Part shown: positions 10,828-20,172 of the stretch, piece after piece
Layout: each line of letters opens with the position of its first letter
Position numbering within the stretch: the first letter of the stretch is position 1
Assembly (NCBI GenBank): GCA_902793405.1
Contig: CADBDH010000009.1
Span: forward strand, 1-64,000
DNA from: an uncultured Bacteroidales bacterium
GTDB taxonomy: Bacteria > Bacteroidota > Bacteroidia > Bacteroidales > Muribaculaceae
Direction of reading: 5' to 3'
Length of the DNA stretch: 64,000 nucleotides
The notes under the pieces: generated by a model
Databases searched by the model: none
The model's input: only the letters and a program-made list of their open reading frames with translations
What the model was told of the DNA's origin: nothing
Made by a program: the position numbers and the translations under genes

Positions 10828-12297
10828 ATGATGGATTATTCACAATTCTTGTTGATGCCGCAGGAGATAGGCCTGTTGCTGGTTTTCCTGCTTGTTTTCA
10901 TCTATGACACTTTCATGCCTGAGCGCTCACAGCGTTACATGCCCGTCTTCTCGGTCGTGATGATGGCGCTCTACACGATATACTGTTTCTGCTGCCCTGC
11001 AGGGGTGGGAGAAGCCTTTGGCGGCATGTTCGAGAGCAACACGGCCACTTGGGTGATGAAGAACATCCTCAACGTGGGCGTCGTGCTAGTGCTCCTGCAG
11101 GCCGTGAAATGGACCAACAGCGACTTTGTGAGCGTTCGCCGCGGCGAGTTCTACGAGTTGACGCTGTTGACGTTGCTGGGCATGTTCCTCATGATCTCGG
11201 CACGCCATTTCCTGCTGTTCGTCATCGGTCTGGAGACGGCCTCGCTGCCCATCGCTGCGCTGGCTGCCTTTGAAAAACGCTACTACGAGTCGCACGAGGC
11301 GGCTGCGAAGTATATCTTCACCGCCATCTTCTCGTCGGCCATCTTCCTGCTAGGCATCTCGTTTGTCTATGGTATGAGCGGTTCGCTCTACTTCAAGGAC
11401 ATCGCCACCAGCGTGCTGGGCAACCACTCGGCGCTGCTGATTGCGGCGCTGGCGTTTGTCATCGCCGGTGTGGGCTTTAAGCTCTCGCTTGTTCCCTTCC
11501 ACCAGTGGACCGCCGACGTTTACCAGGGAGCCCCCACCGCTGTGACCAGCTACCTGTCGGTCATCAGCAAGGGCGCTGCCGCCTTCTCGTTCCTGGTGAT
11601 TCTGGTGCAGGTGTTCGGTTCGGCCTACGGCCAGGTGTGGGAGTGGATGCTGTATGCCATCATCGTGCTCACCATCACCATCGGTAACCTGTTCGCCATC
11701 CGTCAGCGCAACCTCAAGCGCTTCCTGGCGTTCTCGTCAATCTCCCAAGCCGGCTACATCATGCTCGGTGTGATTGCCGTGAACGTGATGGGTATGTCGT
11801 CGATGATTTACTACGTGCTGGTTTACATCTTCAGCAACCTCGCCGCCTTCGGCGTGATTGCCGCTATCGAGCGTCAGACCGGCAAGGTGACGATGGACGA
11901 CTACAACGGCCTGTTCAAGACCAATCCCTGGCTGGCCTTCACGATGATGCTGGCGATGTTCTCGCTGGGTGGTATTCCTCCCTTTGCAGGCTTCTTCAGC
12001 AAGTTCTTCATCTTTGTGGGCGCTTGCCATCAGGGTTCGGTGGCCATCTACGTACTCGTGCTCATCGCCCTGGTCAACACCATCATCTCGTTGTACTACT
12101 ACCTGCTGGTGGTCAAGGCCATGTTCCTGCGTCAGGACGACTGCGTGATTCCCAAGATCACGAGTCACTGGACCGAGCGTGCAGGTCTCATCCTGTGCAC
12201 CCTGGGCATCATCTTCATCGGTTTGATCAGCTGCATCTATGCCAGCATCAACGGTGCCGTCGATGCCATCAGCTCGATGTTCGCCGCTATCCAGTGA
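10828..12297 (+). CDS. nuoN: NADH-quinone oxidoreductase subunit N
   Basis: Last antiporter-like subunit of complex I, about 489 residues with many helices. Conserved tracts include ARHFLLFVIGLETASLPIAALAAFEKR, GFKLSLVPFHQWTADVYQGAPTAVTSYLSVISKGAA and RFLAFSSISQAGYIMLG. The frame opens earlier with a TTG at 10813, but ATG at 10828 (or 10831) gives the natural N-terminus MMDYSQFLLMPQEIG. The TGA stop lies inside a perfect hairpin, and the gene closes the nuo set. Confidence 0.94.
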   Translation: MMDYSQFLLMPQEIGLLLVFLLVFIYDTFMPERSQRYMPVFSVVMMALYTIYCFCCPAGVGEAFGGMFESNTATWVMKNILNVGVVLVLLQAVKWTNSDFVSVRRGEFYELTLLTLLGMFLMISARHFLLFVIGLETASLPIAALAAFEKRYYESHEAAAKYIFTAIFSSAIFLLGISFVYGMSGSLYFKDIATSVLGNHSALLIAALAFVIAGVGFKLSLVPFHQWTADVYQGAPTAVTSYLSVISKGAAAFSFLVILVQVFGSAYGQVWEWMLYAIIVLTITIGNLFAIRQRNLKRFLAFSSISQAGYIMLGVIAVNVMGMSSMIYYVLVYIFSNLAAFGVIAAIERQTGKVTMDDYNGLFKTNPWLAFTMMLAMFSLGGIPPFAGFFSKFFIFVGACHQGSVAIYVLVLIALVNTIISLYYYLLVVKAMFLRQDDCVIPKITSHWTERAGLILCTLGIIFIGLISCIYASINGAVDAISSMFAAIQ

Positions 12298-12311
12298 GCC
12301 GGGCTCACTGG
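12291..12311 (+). terminator. Perfect hairpin overlapping the nuoN stop codon
   Basis: CCAGTGAGCC and GGCTCACTGG form a 10-bp perfect stem around a single G, with the nuoN stop TGA inside the left arm. No T-tract follows, so this is not a classic intrinsic terminator. It may protect the 3' end of the nuo mRNA or weaken readthrough; that role is inferred. Confidence 0.45.
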
Positions 12312-12412
12312 AGTCTAGGGTCTAGAGTTTAGGGTTTAGAGAGGCTGACGCATTCTCTCATCACATGACTCAAACTCCTCTAAACTTTAAACTTTAAACT
12401 CTAAACTTTAAG
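12312..12412 (+). repeat. Heptamer arrays in both orientations after nuoN
   Basis: From 12312 the sequence runs in 7-base steps (GTCTAGG GTCTAGA GTTTAGG GTTTAGA). From about 12376 a second block runs in the opposite orientation (CTCTAAA CTTTAAA CTTTAAA CTCTAAA). The two blocks can pair into a long imperfect stem with a loop near 12346-12375. Related 7-bp arrays follow several other genes in this window. Confidence 0.7.
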
Positions 12413-12498
12413 TCGAGTGTAGCGAGACTTAATATCGACTACTTCTGATATCATTTAGCATAACCAAGACTGAGAAGAAAAGATTTGTTTCATGTTGC

Positions 12499-12534
12499 GG
12501 GAGCGCAGTGGTCATCCACAGCGCTCCCATTTTT
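12499..12534 (+). terminator. Intrinsic terminator in the nuoN-to-12970 gap
   Basis: GGGAGCGC pairs with GCGCTCCC and, after an A-A mismatch, GTGG with CCAC around a TCAT loop. The stem is followed by ATTTTTAT. It could end the atp/nuo transcript about 200 bp after nuoN. Bases 12412-12498 before it hold no recognisable gene. Confidence 0.6.
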
Positions 12535-12547
12535 ATGTATTAACGGT

Positions 12548-12831
12548 CATGAATATTAATTTCTGGAAATTCGTGGACATTTCATGGGCATTCGTGTTTT
12601 AGATGAAAACGTCGTCTGGGTTAAAAGAACATGAATGACCATAAATCACCACGAATGGCCATGAATATTATTTCTGGAAATTCGTGGACATTTAATGGAC
12701 ATTCGTGTTTCTTGAAAACGTCGTCTGGGTTAAAAGAACATGAATGACCATAAATCACCACGAATGGCCATGAATATTATTTCTGGAAATTCGTGGACAT
12801 TTCATGGGCATTCGTGTTTTAGATGAAAACG
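12548..12831. repeat. 2.6 copies of a ~110-bp palindromic intergenic repeat
   Basis: Units start at 12548, 12660 and 12769 (spacings 112 and 109) and open with CATGAATATTA; the third stops after GAAAACGT. Each unit contains ATTCGTG and its complement CACGAAT several times, so every copy can fold on itself (CACGAATGGCCATGAAT against ATTCGTGGACATTTCATGG). Copies differ by a few substitutions and a short indel near 12710. No ORF of note is present. The unit length and lack of unique spacers exclude a CRISPR. Confidence 0.85.
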
Positions 12832-12933
12832 TGTGACGATGCACTGTGTCGGTTCTGTCATTTATTTCTAGTAATTTGACGTTAATTATTGCAAAATAGA
12901 GAGCCGTGGCGCGGTGTTTGCACATTATTTATG

Positions 12934-12941
12934 TAACTTTG
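12934..12941 (+). promoter_or_regulatory. Probable -7 element for the macroglobulin gene
   Basis: TAACTTTG fits the Bacteroidetes -7 consensus TAnnTTTG and lies 28 bp before the ATG at 12970. A TTTG at 12917-12920 is only 13 bp upstream, shorter than the usual 19-21, so the -33 element is uncertain. Confidence 0.5.
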
Positions 12942-12969
12942 GAGTTATATATAACAAAACCAACACCGA

Positions 12970-15900
12970 ATGACTATGAAGCAGACAATCATTCACATCT
13001 TAACTATAGTACTACTATTTATGGCATTCCCATTCCATTCATCGGGCAGTGAGAAGGAAATTAACTTTAATTTCCCGCAAGACGTGAGCACGCAGGCACT
13101 TGCCGACCTTGACAAGGCGCTGAAAGGCAGCGATGATGGGCAACTGCTCGTCGATGCCCTGGTGCGCTACAGCATCGCCCAGAGCGGCATCTCGCAGGAC
13201 AACATGGCCGACATCGTTTCCCGCATCGAAACGGTCGCCGGCAAGGAGAAGCGCCCGCACATCCGCGCCCTGCTCTACCACCTCGAGGCGATGGTCTATA
13301 AGGGCTACCGCGACCGCTATACCGGTTGGAGCGACCGCAACAATCCCGCCGAGGAGGTTCCCGAGGACATCAGCGAGTGGGACCGCCAGCAGTTTGACCA
13401 GAAAATCACCGAACTGGTCGAGAAAAGCCTGGCCGAGCCCGATGCCCTCAAGGCCGTGGCTGTGACCTCGCTACCCGACATCATCAAGTGCAACAAACTG
13501 GGCGCCACCTACATCCCCACGCTGCATGAATTCATGCTGATGAAGGGTAAGGAGATGCTCGACCATACGATGACGGATAACGAGGACGTGAAGAAGCGCA
13601 TCAATAGCGACTGGCTGACCTCGACCGAGGACAATGTGCCAGCACACATCTATGCACTGACCCAAATCCAGTCGCCCATTACCCTAGAGACCTACAGGAA
13701 ATACCAGGATAATGAGCACAGTTTCCAGCTGCTGCATTACACGACTTGGGCTGGCGACAAGGAGCGCTACCATGTGCTCAAGGAGTATGTGGAACGCTTT
13801 CCCAACTCGATTTACTCGCCCGAGGCCAAAAATGCCATCATCACTATGCAACGCAAGGAGGTTTACCTCAATTATCCCGAGGCGTGCTCCTCACGTGATA
13901 GCATCACCGTGCATGCCAATGGCAAGAATGCCAAGTCGTTCACCATCGAGGTCTATCGCGTTCCCGACAACATGCTGAAGGAATACCGGCTCGACAAGAG
14001 CATGTTGCAGCTCGTCTCACGCCATTCGGCAACAGCGCAGGGCATCGTGCCGTTTGATTTCAGCGACGTAGTGACCACCTTGCCTCCCCTGCCCTATGGC
14101 TTATATGTCATCTATCCCAATTTAGACACGGACAATAGTACTAATTCTAACGTCAATCGCAATGACTTCTTGCATGTGACCGACATTGCCACCTTCACCG
14201 TCATACGCAATGACCACAAGGACCGCCTTGTGGCCGTTGATATCACTACCGGCAAGCCTCTGTCGGGCGTGACCATCAAGAACGAGAAAGGCAATACCGT
14301 GGGCACTACAGGCACCGATGGCACTCTCGCCTTACCTCTCAACCCCGTTGCTAACAATACCATTGATTTTGGCCGGGAACTGACCGCCATCAAGGGTAAT
14401 GACCGCTACGGGTTGACCACTTACTACTCTCCCATCGAGAACCGCAGCAGCAACAGCAATTCGGCCGAGGTTTATACCGACCTGGGCGTTTATCGCCCTG
14501 GCGAGACCATACACTGGGCTGCCATCGTCTATAATGCGACCGACAGGGGCCGCAGTGTACTCAGCGGCAAGGCGATAGAAGCCAGTTTCATGGACAGCAA
14601 CCGAAAGTCGATTGCCAGCGTGACGTTGACGACCGACGAATTCGGACGCATCGAGGGCTACTTTGTCGTGCCCAAGGACCGCATGAATGGCCGCTTTGGC
14701 ATCGAGCTGAAGGATAAAGACAATAAATCCAAATATCTCGCTTGGCACAACGTGAGCGTGAGCGAGTACAAGACGCCAACGTTTGAAGTCACCTTCCCCG
14801 ACCCGCGCCGCAGTTATGTGGCCGGCCAGCCCGTGAAGGTAACCGGTAAGGCAATGACTTATAGCGGATTGCCCGTGCAGAACACCGAGGTGCGCCTGTC
14901 GCTCGTCCAGAACGAGTGGTCCTGGTGGTGGTGGCGCATGCGCAACAATGACGGCGAACACCTGCAAGACACCACCGTCGTCACCGATGAACAGGGCAAC
15001 TTCACCATCGAGTACCCTGCCGAGCTGTTCAAGGAGAACATCGGCTACAAACCCGGCAAGCGCTGCTGGTCACGCTATAACTATGAGGTTGTCGCCACCG
15101 TCACCACCGACGCCGGCGAAACGCACGAAGAGAGTACCTCGTTCATCGTGGGCACACGTCGCGGCATCGAGCTGGGCAGCGAGAACAACGACATCTACCT
15201 CAACGACAAGCCCATCAAGCTGCCGTTGAAGTACAACACTACCGACGAGGAACACCCCGACACCTACTGCACCTGGGAGGTCACCCCTATCGACGCCAAG
15301 GTGCCTGTCTTGACCGGCAACCTCAGCACTGCCGACCCGACCATCGACCTGACCAGCCTGCCTTCGGGCCAATATAAGCTGAAACTCCACATCCTCGACG
15401 CCGAGGAAGGCGAGCAGGACGTGGACGTGGAGCGCGTGATTACCCTCTACCGCAAGGGCGACAAGACGGCTCCCGTCAAGGACTGCCCGCTGTGGCTTAA
15501 CCCGCTGGAGCAGAGTGTTGACAAGAAAAATGTAGGCCACATCACCATCGGCGTATCCACACCCAAGGCCTATATATATTATGTAGCAAGCACAGCCGAC
15601 GAGGTGATTGCCCAAGGCTGGCTCAACTACGACAAGGGGATGCACGACTTTACCGTCATGTTGCCTAAAGAGGCAGGAAAAGACGTGACAGTCAGGTTTA
15701 TCACCCACTACGGCACCAAACTGTGGGAAGAGACCGTCATGCTGCAGAATCCCTACAAGGCCGAGGCCGTGAAGGTTACCGCCACGTCGTTCCGCGACAA
15801 GCTCGTGCCAGGCAACACCGAGCACTGGACATTCAACATCACCGACCAGAACGGCAAACCCGTGCGTGGCGCGATGATGCTCGACATGTTCGATAAGGCC

Positions 15901-18603
15901 ATCGCCAGCATCGAGGGCAACGACTGGACATTCAGCAACTGGAGGCGCTACATCAGCGTGGTAAATGCCCACACCAACTATCTGGGCTCCAGCAACTCCA
16001 CTTGGGCCCATTGGGTAGCCCATAATTACGGTATTGCTGACGATGCAGTGCCCAGACTGCCATGGCTATATATGTACTACCAAGACTTCTTTGGCTCCCG
16101 CTACAGCGTCAGCAAAGGTTTCGGCACAACGAGGATGATGAAATCGCAATCGCTGGGTGCCGCCCCAAAGAATGCCGGGGTGATGGAAGAAGAACTCTAT
16201 GAAACTGATGCGGCATTTGGCCGAATGGATAATGAGTTAGGCACCGAAGACCGTGTCGTTACCATGGCCCTCAAAGAAGAGATTGTTGCTGAAGAAGCCG
16301 TAGAGGCGAAGGTCAACGAGAAGAACCTGGACAAGGTAACCCTGCGCGAGAGCGACGTGAAGACGGCGCTGTGGATGCCGATGCTCACCAGCGATGACAA
16401 GGGAAATGTACAGGTTGAGTTTGAGGCGCCCAACTTCAACACGACCTGGATCACCCAGGCCGTGGCATGGGACAAGAAGGTGATCGGCTCCACATGGCTA
16501 GCCGAGGTGTTGACGCAGAAGCCGCTGATGGTGCGCAGCAACATGCCGCGTTTCCTGCGTCAGGGCGACAAGGCCACGCTGGCTGCCACGGTACAGAACG
16601 CTACCGACGAGAAGGCAGCCTGTGACGCTGTCATCGAGTTGTTCGACCCGCGTTCGGGCGACATCTATGCCACCCGCAACTTCAACCTGCAACTCGACCC
16701 CAACGGCAGTCAGGCAGTGACCATCGACTGGCAGGTGCCCGACACCATTGCCATGATGGGCTTCCGCATCAAGGCCGCCAACAGCAGTTTTGGCGATGGC
16801 GAGCAAGTGATGGTGCCCGTGTTGACGACCATCTCGCCCGTCATCGAGACCGAGCCGTTCTACATCGAGGCCGCCCAAGGGCACTTCGAGACCCAGTTGC
16901 CCAAGTTCCCCAAGGATGCCCGCGTGACCCTGGAATACTGCGACAACCCCGTGTGGTACTGCGTACTGGCTTTGCCCACCATCTTCAGCGACAACTACAA
17001 CGTTGCCACCCATGCTGCCCATAGCCTGTTCGCGCTGCAGGTAGCACAAGGCGTAGCCAAGGATCAGCCCCAAATCAAGGAGGCCGTCACCTACTGGAAG
17101 CAGCATGACGAGGACAGCACCCTGGTGTCGATGCTCGAGAAGAACCAAGACCTCAAGATCGGTACCCTGCTGGCATCGCCCTGGATGCGCGACGCCGACC
17201 TCCAGACGCTGAGGATGTCGAAGCTGAACGAGCTCTTTGACGAGGCCATCGTCAAGAAGGAATATGAGAAGATCATCACCGCCCTGCAGTCGCTGCAGTT
17301 GAGCGACGGCGGCTTCACCTGGTTCCGCTACCCCGGCTGCAAGTCCAACCCCTGGACCACAGGCACCGTGCTGCAGCTCATCGGCGAAATCAAGCACCTG
17401 GGCTACCTGCCCGAGGACAACCGCCTGGCCGAGATGACCCGCCGCGCCATCGCCTACTATGACAGCGAGAACGTGCGCCTGTTCAACGAGGCCAAGAAAC
17501 ACAGCAAAGAGCCTTACCGCCAGTTCACCGACTATGCCTACACGCGCACCCTCTTCCCCGAGGTGAAGCAGCAGTCCAACGCCAGTGCCGACCTGTTCAA
17601 GAAGACGGTCAAGTACATGGACAAGAACTGGGACAAGGGCATCACCCTCAAGCAGAAGGCCTACTACGCCATGACGCTCAACCGCAACGGCTACCAGAAG
17701 ACCGCCCGCACCATCATCGAGAGCATCCGCCAGTTTGCCATCGTCAAGCCCAGCCTGGGCATGTACTGGGACAACCTGCAGACGGGCTACGGCTGGTGGG
17801 AACTGGACAAGGTGGCCTATACCAGCACCATCCTGCAGGCCATGAACGAGGTGGATCCCCGCCAGCAGGAGATTGACCTGATACGCAAGTGGATGCTGCT
17901 GATGAAGCAGAGCAACGACTGGGGCACTTACAGCCTCGCCGCCGATGCCGTTTACAGCATCCTGAGCACCGGCAGCCAGTGGCTCGAACGCAGCACCACG
18001 CCCAGCATCACCGTGGCAGGACAACCCGTCAACCTCGACAAGATGGCACAGTATGTGGGTTACTTCCGCACCACGTTGCCTTCCACCACCGCCGGCAGCG
18101 TCGTCATCGACCGCACGGGCAAGGGACCCGCTTGGGGCGCCGTTTACAGCCAGTTCAAGGCCCCGATGACCGAAATCAAGGAGCAGGCCATCGAGGAGGT
18201 TTCCATCAGCAAGGAGTACTACGTGTATGCCCAGGACGGCTCACTGCACCAGGCCACCTCATTCAAGGTGGGCGACAAAGTCAAGGTGCGCGTCATCATC
18301 AAGACCAACAGGGACATGGACTTCGTGACCATGACCGACGAGCGCGCCGCCTGCTTCGAGCCCGTTGACCAGTTGTCGGGTTACCGCAGCGAGGACAACA
18401 CATGGTTCTATCAGGAGACCAAGGACACCCAGACCAATGTCTACATCAACAGCCTGAACAAGGGCACACACATCATCGGCTATGACGTGTGGGTGACCAA
18501 CCCCGGCGAGTTCACTTCGGGCATCGCCACCATCCAGTGCCAGTATGCTCCGCAGTTGACAGCCCACAGTGCTGGCAAGACCATTATCACCGAGGCGAAA
18601 TAA
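12970..18603 (+). CDS. Alpha-2-macroglobulin-family protein, lacking the thioester motif
   Basis: A 1877-residue envelope protein with an N-terminal signal peptide (QTIIHILTIVLLFMAFPFHS). Residues about 480-620 hold the MG2-type domain (YTDLGVYRPGETIHWAAIVY), followed by further beta-sandwich domains. Residues about 1130-1230 hold the A2M core (ALWMPMLTSDDKGNVQVEF, FNTTWITQAVAWD). Residues about 1310-1700 resemble the alpha/alpha-barrel thioester domain. Where thioester forms carry CxEQ, this protein reads YNVATHAAHSL after VWYCVLALPTIF, so no thioester can form. Bacterial members trap or inhibit proteases in the periplasm; here trapping would have to be non-covalent. The gene is monocistronic, with its own -7 element and a terminator. 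Confidence 0.88.
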   Translation: MTMKQTIIHILTIVLLFMAFPFHSSGSEKEINFNFPQDVSTQALADLDKALKGSDDGQLLVDALVRYSIAQSGISQDNMADIVSRIETVAGKEKRPHIRALLYHLEAMVYKGYRDRYTGWSDRNNPAEEVPEDISEWDRQQFDQKITELVEKSLAEPDALKAVAVTSLPDIIKCNKLGATYIPTLHEFMLMKGKEMLDHTMTDNEDVKKRINSDWLTSTEDNVPAHIYALTQIQSPITLETYRKYQDNEHSFQLLHYTTWAGDKERYHVLKEYVERFPNSIYSPEAKNAIITMQRKEVYLNYPEACSSRDSITVHANGKNAKSFTIEVYRVPDNMLKEYRLDKSMLQLVSRHSATAQGIVPFDFSDVVTTLPPLPYGLYVIYPNLDTDNSTNSNVNRNDFLHVTDIATFTVIRNDHKDRLVAVDITTGKPLSGVTIKNEKGNTVGTTGTDGTLALPLNPVANNTIDFGRELTAIKGNDRYGLTTYYSPIENRSSNSNSAEVYTDLGVYRPGETIHWAAIVYNATDRGRSVLSGKAIEASFMDSNRKSIASVTLTTDEFGRIEGYFVVPKDRMNGRFGIELKDKDNKSKYLAWHNVSVSEYKTPTFEVTFPDPRRSYVAGQPVKVTGKAMTYSGLPVQNTEVRLSLVQNEWSWWWWRMRNNDGEHLQDTTVVTDEQGNFTIEYPAELFKENIGYKPGKRCWSRYNYEVVATVTTDAGETHEESTSFIVGTRRGIELGSENNDIYLNDKPIKLPLKYNTTDEEHPDTYCTWEVTPIDAKVPVLTGNLSTADPTIDLTSLPSGQYKLKLHILDAEEGEQDVDVERVITLYRKGDKTAPVKDCPLWLNPLEQSVDKKNVGHITIGVSTPKAYIYYVASTADEVIAQGWLNYDKGMHDFTVMLPKEAGKDVTVRFITHYGTKLWEETVMLQNPYKAEAVKVTATSFRDKLVPGNTEHWTFNITDQNGKPVRGAMMLDMFDKAIASIEGNDWTFSNWRRYISVVNAHTNYLGSSNSTWAHWVAHNYGIADDAVPRLPWLYMYYQDFFGSRYSVSKGFGTTRMMKSQSLGAAPKNAGVMEEELYETDAAFGRMDNELGTEDRVVTMALKEEIVAEEAVEAKVNEKNLDKVTLRESDVKTALWMPMLTSDDKGNVQVEFEAPNFNTTWITQAVAWDKKVIGSTWLAEVLTQKPLMVRSNMPRFLRQGDKATLAATVQNATDEKAACDAVIELFDPRSGDIYATRNFNLQLDPNGSQAVTIDWQVPDTIAMMGFRIKAANSSFGDGEQVMVPVLTTISPVIETEPFYIEAAQGHFETQLPKFPKDARVTLEYCDNPVWYCVLALPTIFSDNYNVATHAAHSLFALQVAQGVAKDQPQIKEAVTYWKQHDEDSTLVSMLEKNQDLKIGTLLASPWMRDADLQTLRMSKLNELFDEAIVKKEYEKIITALQSLQLSDGGFTWFRYPGCKSNPWTTGTVLQLIGEIKHLGYLPEDNRLAEMTRRAIAYYDSENVRLFNEAKKHSKEPYRQFTDYAYTRTLFPEVKQQSNASADLFKKTVKYMDKNWDKGITLKQKAYYAMTLNRNGYQKTARTIIESIRQFAIVKPSLGMYWDNLQTGYGWWELDKVAYTSTILQAMNEVDPRQQEIDLIRKWMLLMKQSNDWGTYSLAADAVYSILSTGSQWLERSTTPSITVAGQPVNLDKMAQYVGYFRTTLPSTTAGSVVIDRTGKGPAWGAVYSQFKAPMTEIKEQAIEEVSISKEYYVYAQDGSLHQATSFKVGDKVKVRVIIKTNRDMDFVTMTDERAACFEPVDQLSGYRSEDNTWFYQETKDTQTNVYINSLNKGTHIIGYDVWVTNPGEFTSGIATIQCQYAPQLTAHSAGKTIITEAK

Positions 18604-18633
18604 TGCCGAATTAAGGAAATTTTTCCACAATTT

Positions 18634-18669
18634 GGGTCGGGAATCATGAGATTTCCGACCCTGTTTTTT
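18634..18669 (+). terminator. Intrinsic terminator of the macroglobulin gene
   Basis: GGGTCGG pairs with CCGACCC and, after one mismatch, AATC with GATT around ATGA. TGTTTTTT follows at once. It lies 31 bp after the stop codon at 18603. Confidence 0.8.
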
Positions 18670-18850
18670 ATTAAAATATTAGACTTTTGTGATTTGATTT
18701 CTATTACCCTTATTTGTATTTATATATTGTTGATTATCAATATTCTAAATATTTTGCAGGTAAAATTTTGACAAGTTTAAGGTCAAAAAAACAACAAATC
18801 TTACAAATGATTTTTACTATTATTCATAACAAAATATTTGGACATGGCTG

Positions 18851-19096
18851 TACTTTTGCATCGCAAAGAGCATTTCTCCGAATTTATCTTTTGATTTTGG
18901 AAGAATTGATCAATAAAGAGCAAATAGAGTTGATCAAATAATATATAAAGCTAAGGAAAATCTTTTGATGGTAGTTAATGTTGATTAAATGATTATTTAA
19001 AAGCCCAACCTTAAAAAGTCTAGATCCTATTAAGAAACGCAAGCAATAAAACATGAGAATTAACGGCGTCTGCGTGAGTAGCCGCCGTTTTTTTTT
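18851..19096 (+). ncRNA. Candidate small RNA unit in an A+T-rich gap
   Basis: TACTTTTG at 18851-18858 matches the -7 consensus, and a good intrinsic terminator ends at 19096, giving a possible transcript of about 230 nt. No -33 element is visible at the expected distance, and no convincing ORF exists; the longest open frame has a TTG start in low-complexity sequence. The stretch 18670-19060 is much more A+T-rich than its surroundings, so it could instead be decayed foreign DNA. Confidence 0.25.
19062..19096 (+). terminator. Intrinsic terminator upstream of pfkA
   Basis: AACGGCG (19062-19068) pairs perfectly with CGCCGTT (19083-19089) around a 14-base loop, followed by an uninterrupted T run to 19096. 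It ends just before the pfkA promoter and must serve something upstream of it, although no clear gene lies there. Confidence 0.75.
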
Positions 19097-19127
19097 GTGC
19101 CTCAAACCGACTGTGCCTCGCCGATAA

Positions 19128-19158
19128 TTTGCAGATATAAAAAAAAGCCTTATCTTTG
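19128..19158 (+). promoter_or_regulatory. pfkA promoter
   Basis: TTTG at 19128-19131 and TATCTTTG at 19151-19158 are separated by 19 bp, an exact match to the Bacteroidetes -33/-7 promoter. The pfkA ATG is 33 bp downstream of the -7 element. Confidence 0.85.
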
Positions 19159-19191
19159 CCGATATCTTCAAAACCAAAAAACAGATACATC

Positions 19192-20172
19192 ATGGCAGCA
19201 ATCAAGACTATCGGCGTATTGACTTCGGGAGGCGACGCCCCCGGCATGAATGCGGCAATCCGCGCGGTCACCCGCACGGCAATTTTCAACGGATTCAAGG
19301 TGAAAGGCATCTACCGCGGCTACAGGGGCCTGGTAGAGGATGAGATCATCGACCTGCAGACCCAGAGCGTTTCCAGCATCATGCACCACGGCGGCACCAT
19401 CCTCAAGACCGCCCGTTGCAAGGAGTTCAGGACAGTGGAGGGACGCAAGCAGGCTTATGAGGTCATCAAGAAACACGACATTGACGCGCTGGTGGTGATC
19501 GGCGGTGACGGCTCGTTGAGCGGCGCCCGCCAATTTGCCAGCGAGTTTGACTTCCCCATCGTGGGCCTTCCCGGCACCATCGACAACGACTTGGCAGGTA
19601 CCGACCACACCATCGGCTATGACACGGCACTGAACACCATCATGTGGTGTGTGGACCGCATCCGCGACACCGCCAGCAGTCACTCGCGCCTGTTCTTCAT
19701 CGAGGTAATGGGACGCGAATCGGGATTCCTGGCCCTGAATGGTGCCATCGCCACCGGTGCCGAAGCCGCTATCATCCCCGAGATATCAGTCGAGGTTGAC
19801 CAGTTGAAAGAGCTGATTGGCAGCGGTTTCCGCAAGAGCAAGAATTCGTCTATCGTCCTGGTTGCCGAGAGTCCCATCACCGGCGGTGCCATGGGTCTGG
19901 CCGAAAGGGCGCGCAAGGAATATCCCGAACTGGACGTGCGCGTGACCATCCTGGGTCACTTGCAGCGCGGTGGTTCACCCACGGCCCAAGACCGTATCCT
20001 GGCCTCACGCATGGGCGCTGCCGCCATCGACGCACTGCTGGAAGGCCAGCGCAACGTCATGATTGGCGACGATGACGAGAAGATCGTCTATGTGCCCTTC
20101 TCCAAGGCCATCCACGACGACAAACCCATCGACCGCAATCTGCTCGACCTGCTTCGCAGACTCTCTATCTAG
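19192..20172 (+). CDS. pfkA: ATP-dependent 6-phosphofructokinase
   Basis: Phosphorylates fructose 6-phosphate to fructose 1,6-bisphosphate, the committed step of glycolysis, in the cytoplasm. The 326-residue protein has the ATP-binding GGDAPGMN (about 13-20) and GGDGS (about 104-108), the catalytic loop PGTIDND (about 126-132), MGRESGF for substrate binding, and [10 protein letters not shown]. The glycine in GGDGS marks the ATP-dependent rather than PPi-dependent type. The frame extends upstream to a TTG inside the promoter; ATG at 19192 is the sound start. A heptamer array begins right at its stop. Confidence 0.97.
   Translation: MAAIKTIGVLTSGGDAPGMNAAIRAVTRTAIFNGFKVKGIYRGYRGLVEDEIIDLQTQSVSSIMHHGGTILKTARCKEFRTVEGRKQAYEVIKKHDIDALVVIGGDGSLSGARQFASEFDFPIVGLPGTIDNDLAGTDHTIGYDTALNTIMWCVDRIRDTASSHSRLFFIEVMGRESGFLALNGAIATGAEAAIIPEISVEVDQLKELIGSGFRKSKNSSIVLVAESPITGGAMGLAERARKEYPELDVRVTILGHLQRGGSPTAQDRILASRMGAAAIDALLEGQRNVMIGDDDEKIVYVPFSKAIHDDKPIDRNLLDLLRRLSI

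Noticed and set aside
12548-12831. CRISPR array
   Set aside because: The repeated unit is about 110 bp with no unique spacers, only 2.6 copies, and no cas genes.
16498-18024. 508-codon antisense frame within the macroglobulin gene
   Set aside because: Antisense shadow of a recognised protein domain, with low-complexity composition.
18714-18941. 75-codon reading frame in the A+T-rich gap
   Set aside because: TTG start in low-complexity sequence, with a promoter-like element inside it and no recognisable motif.
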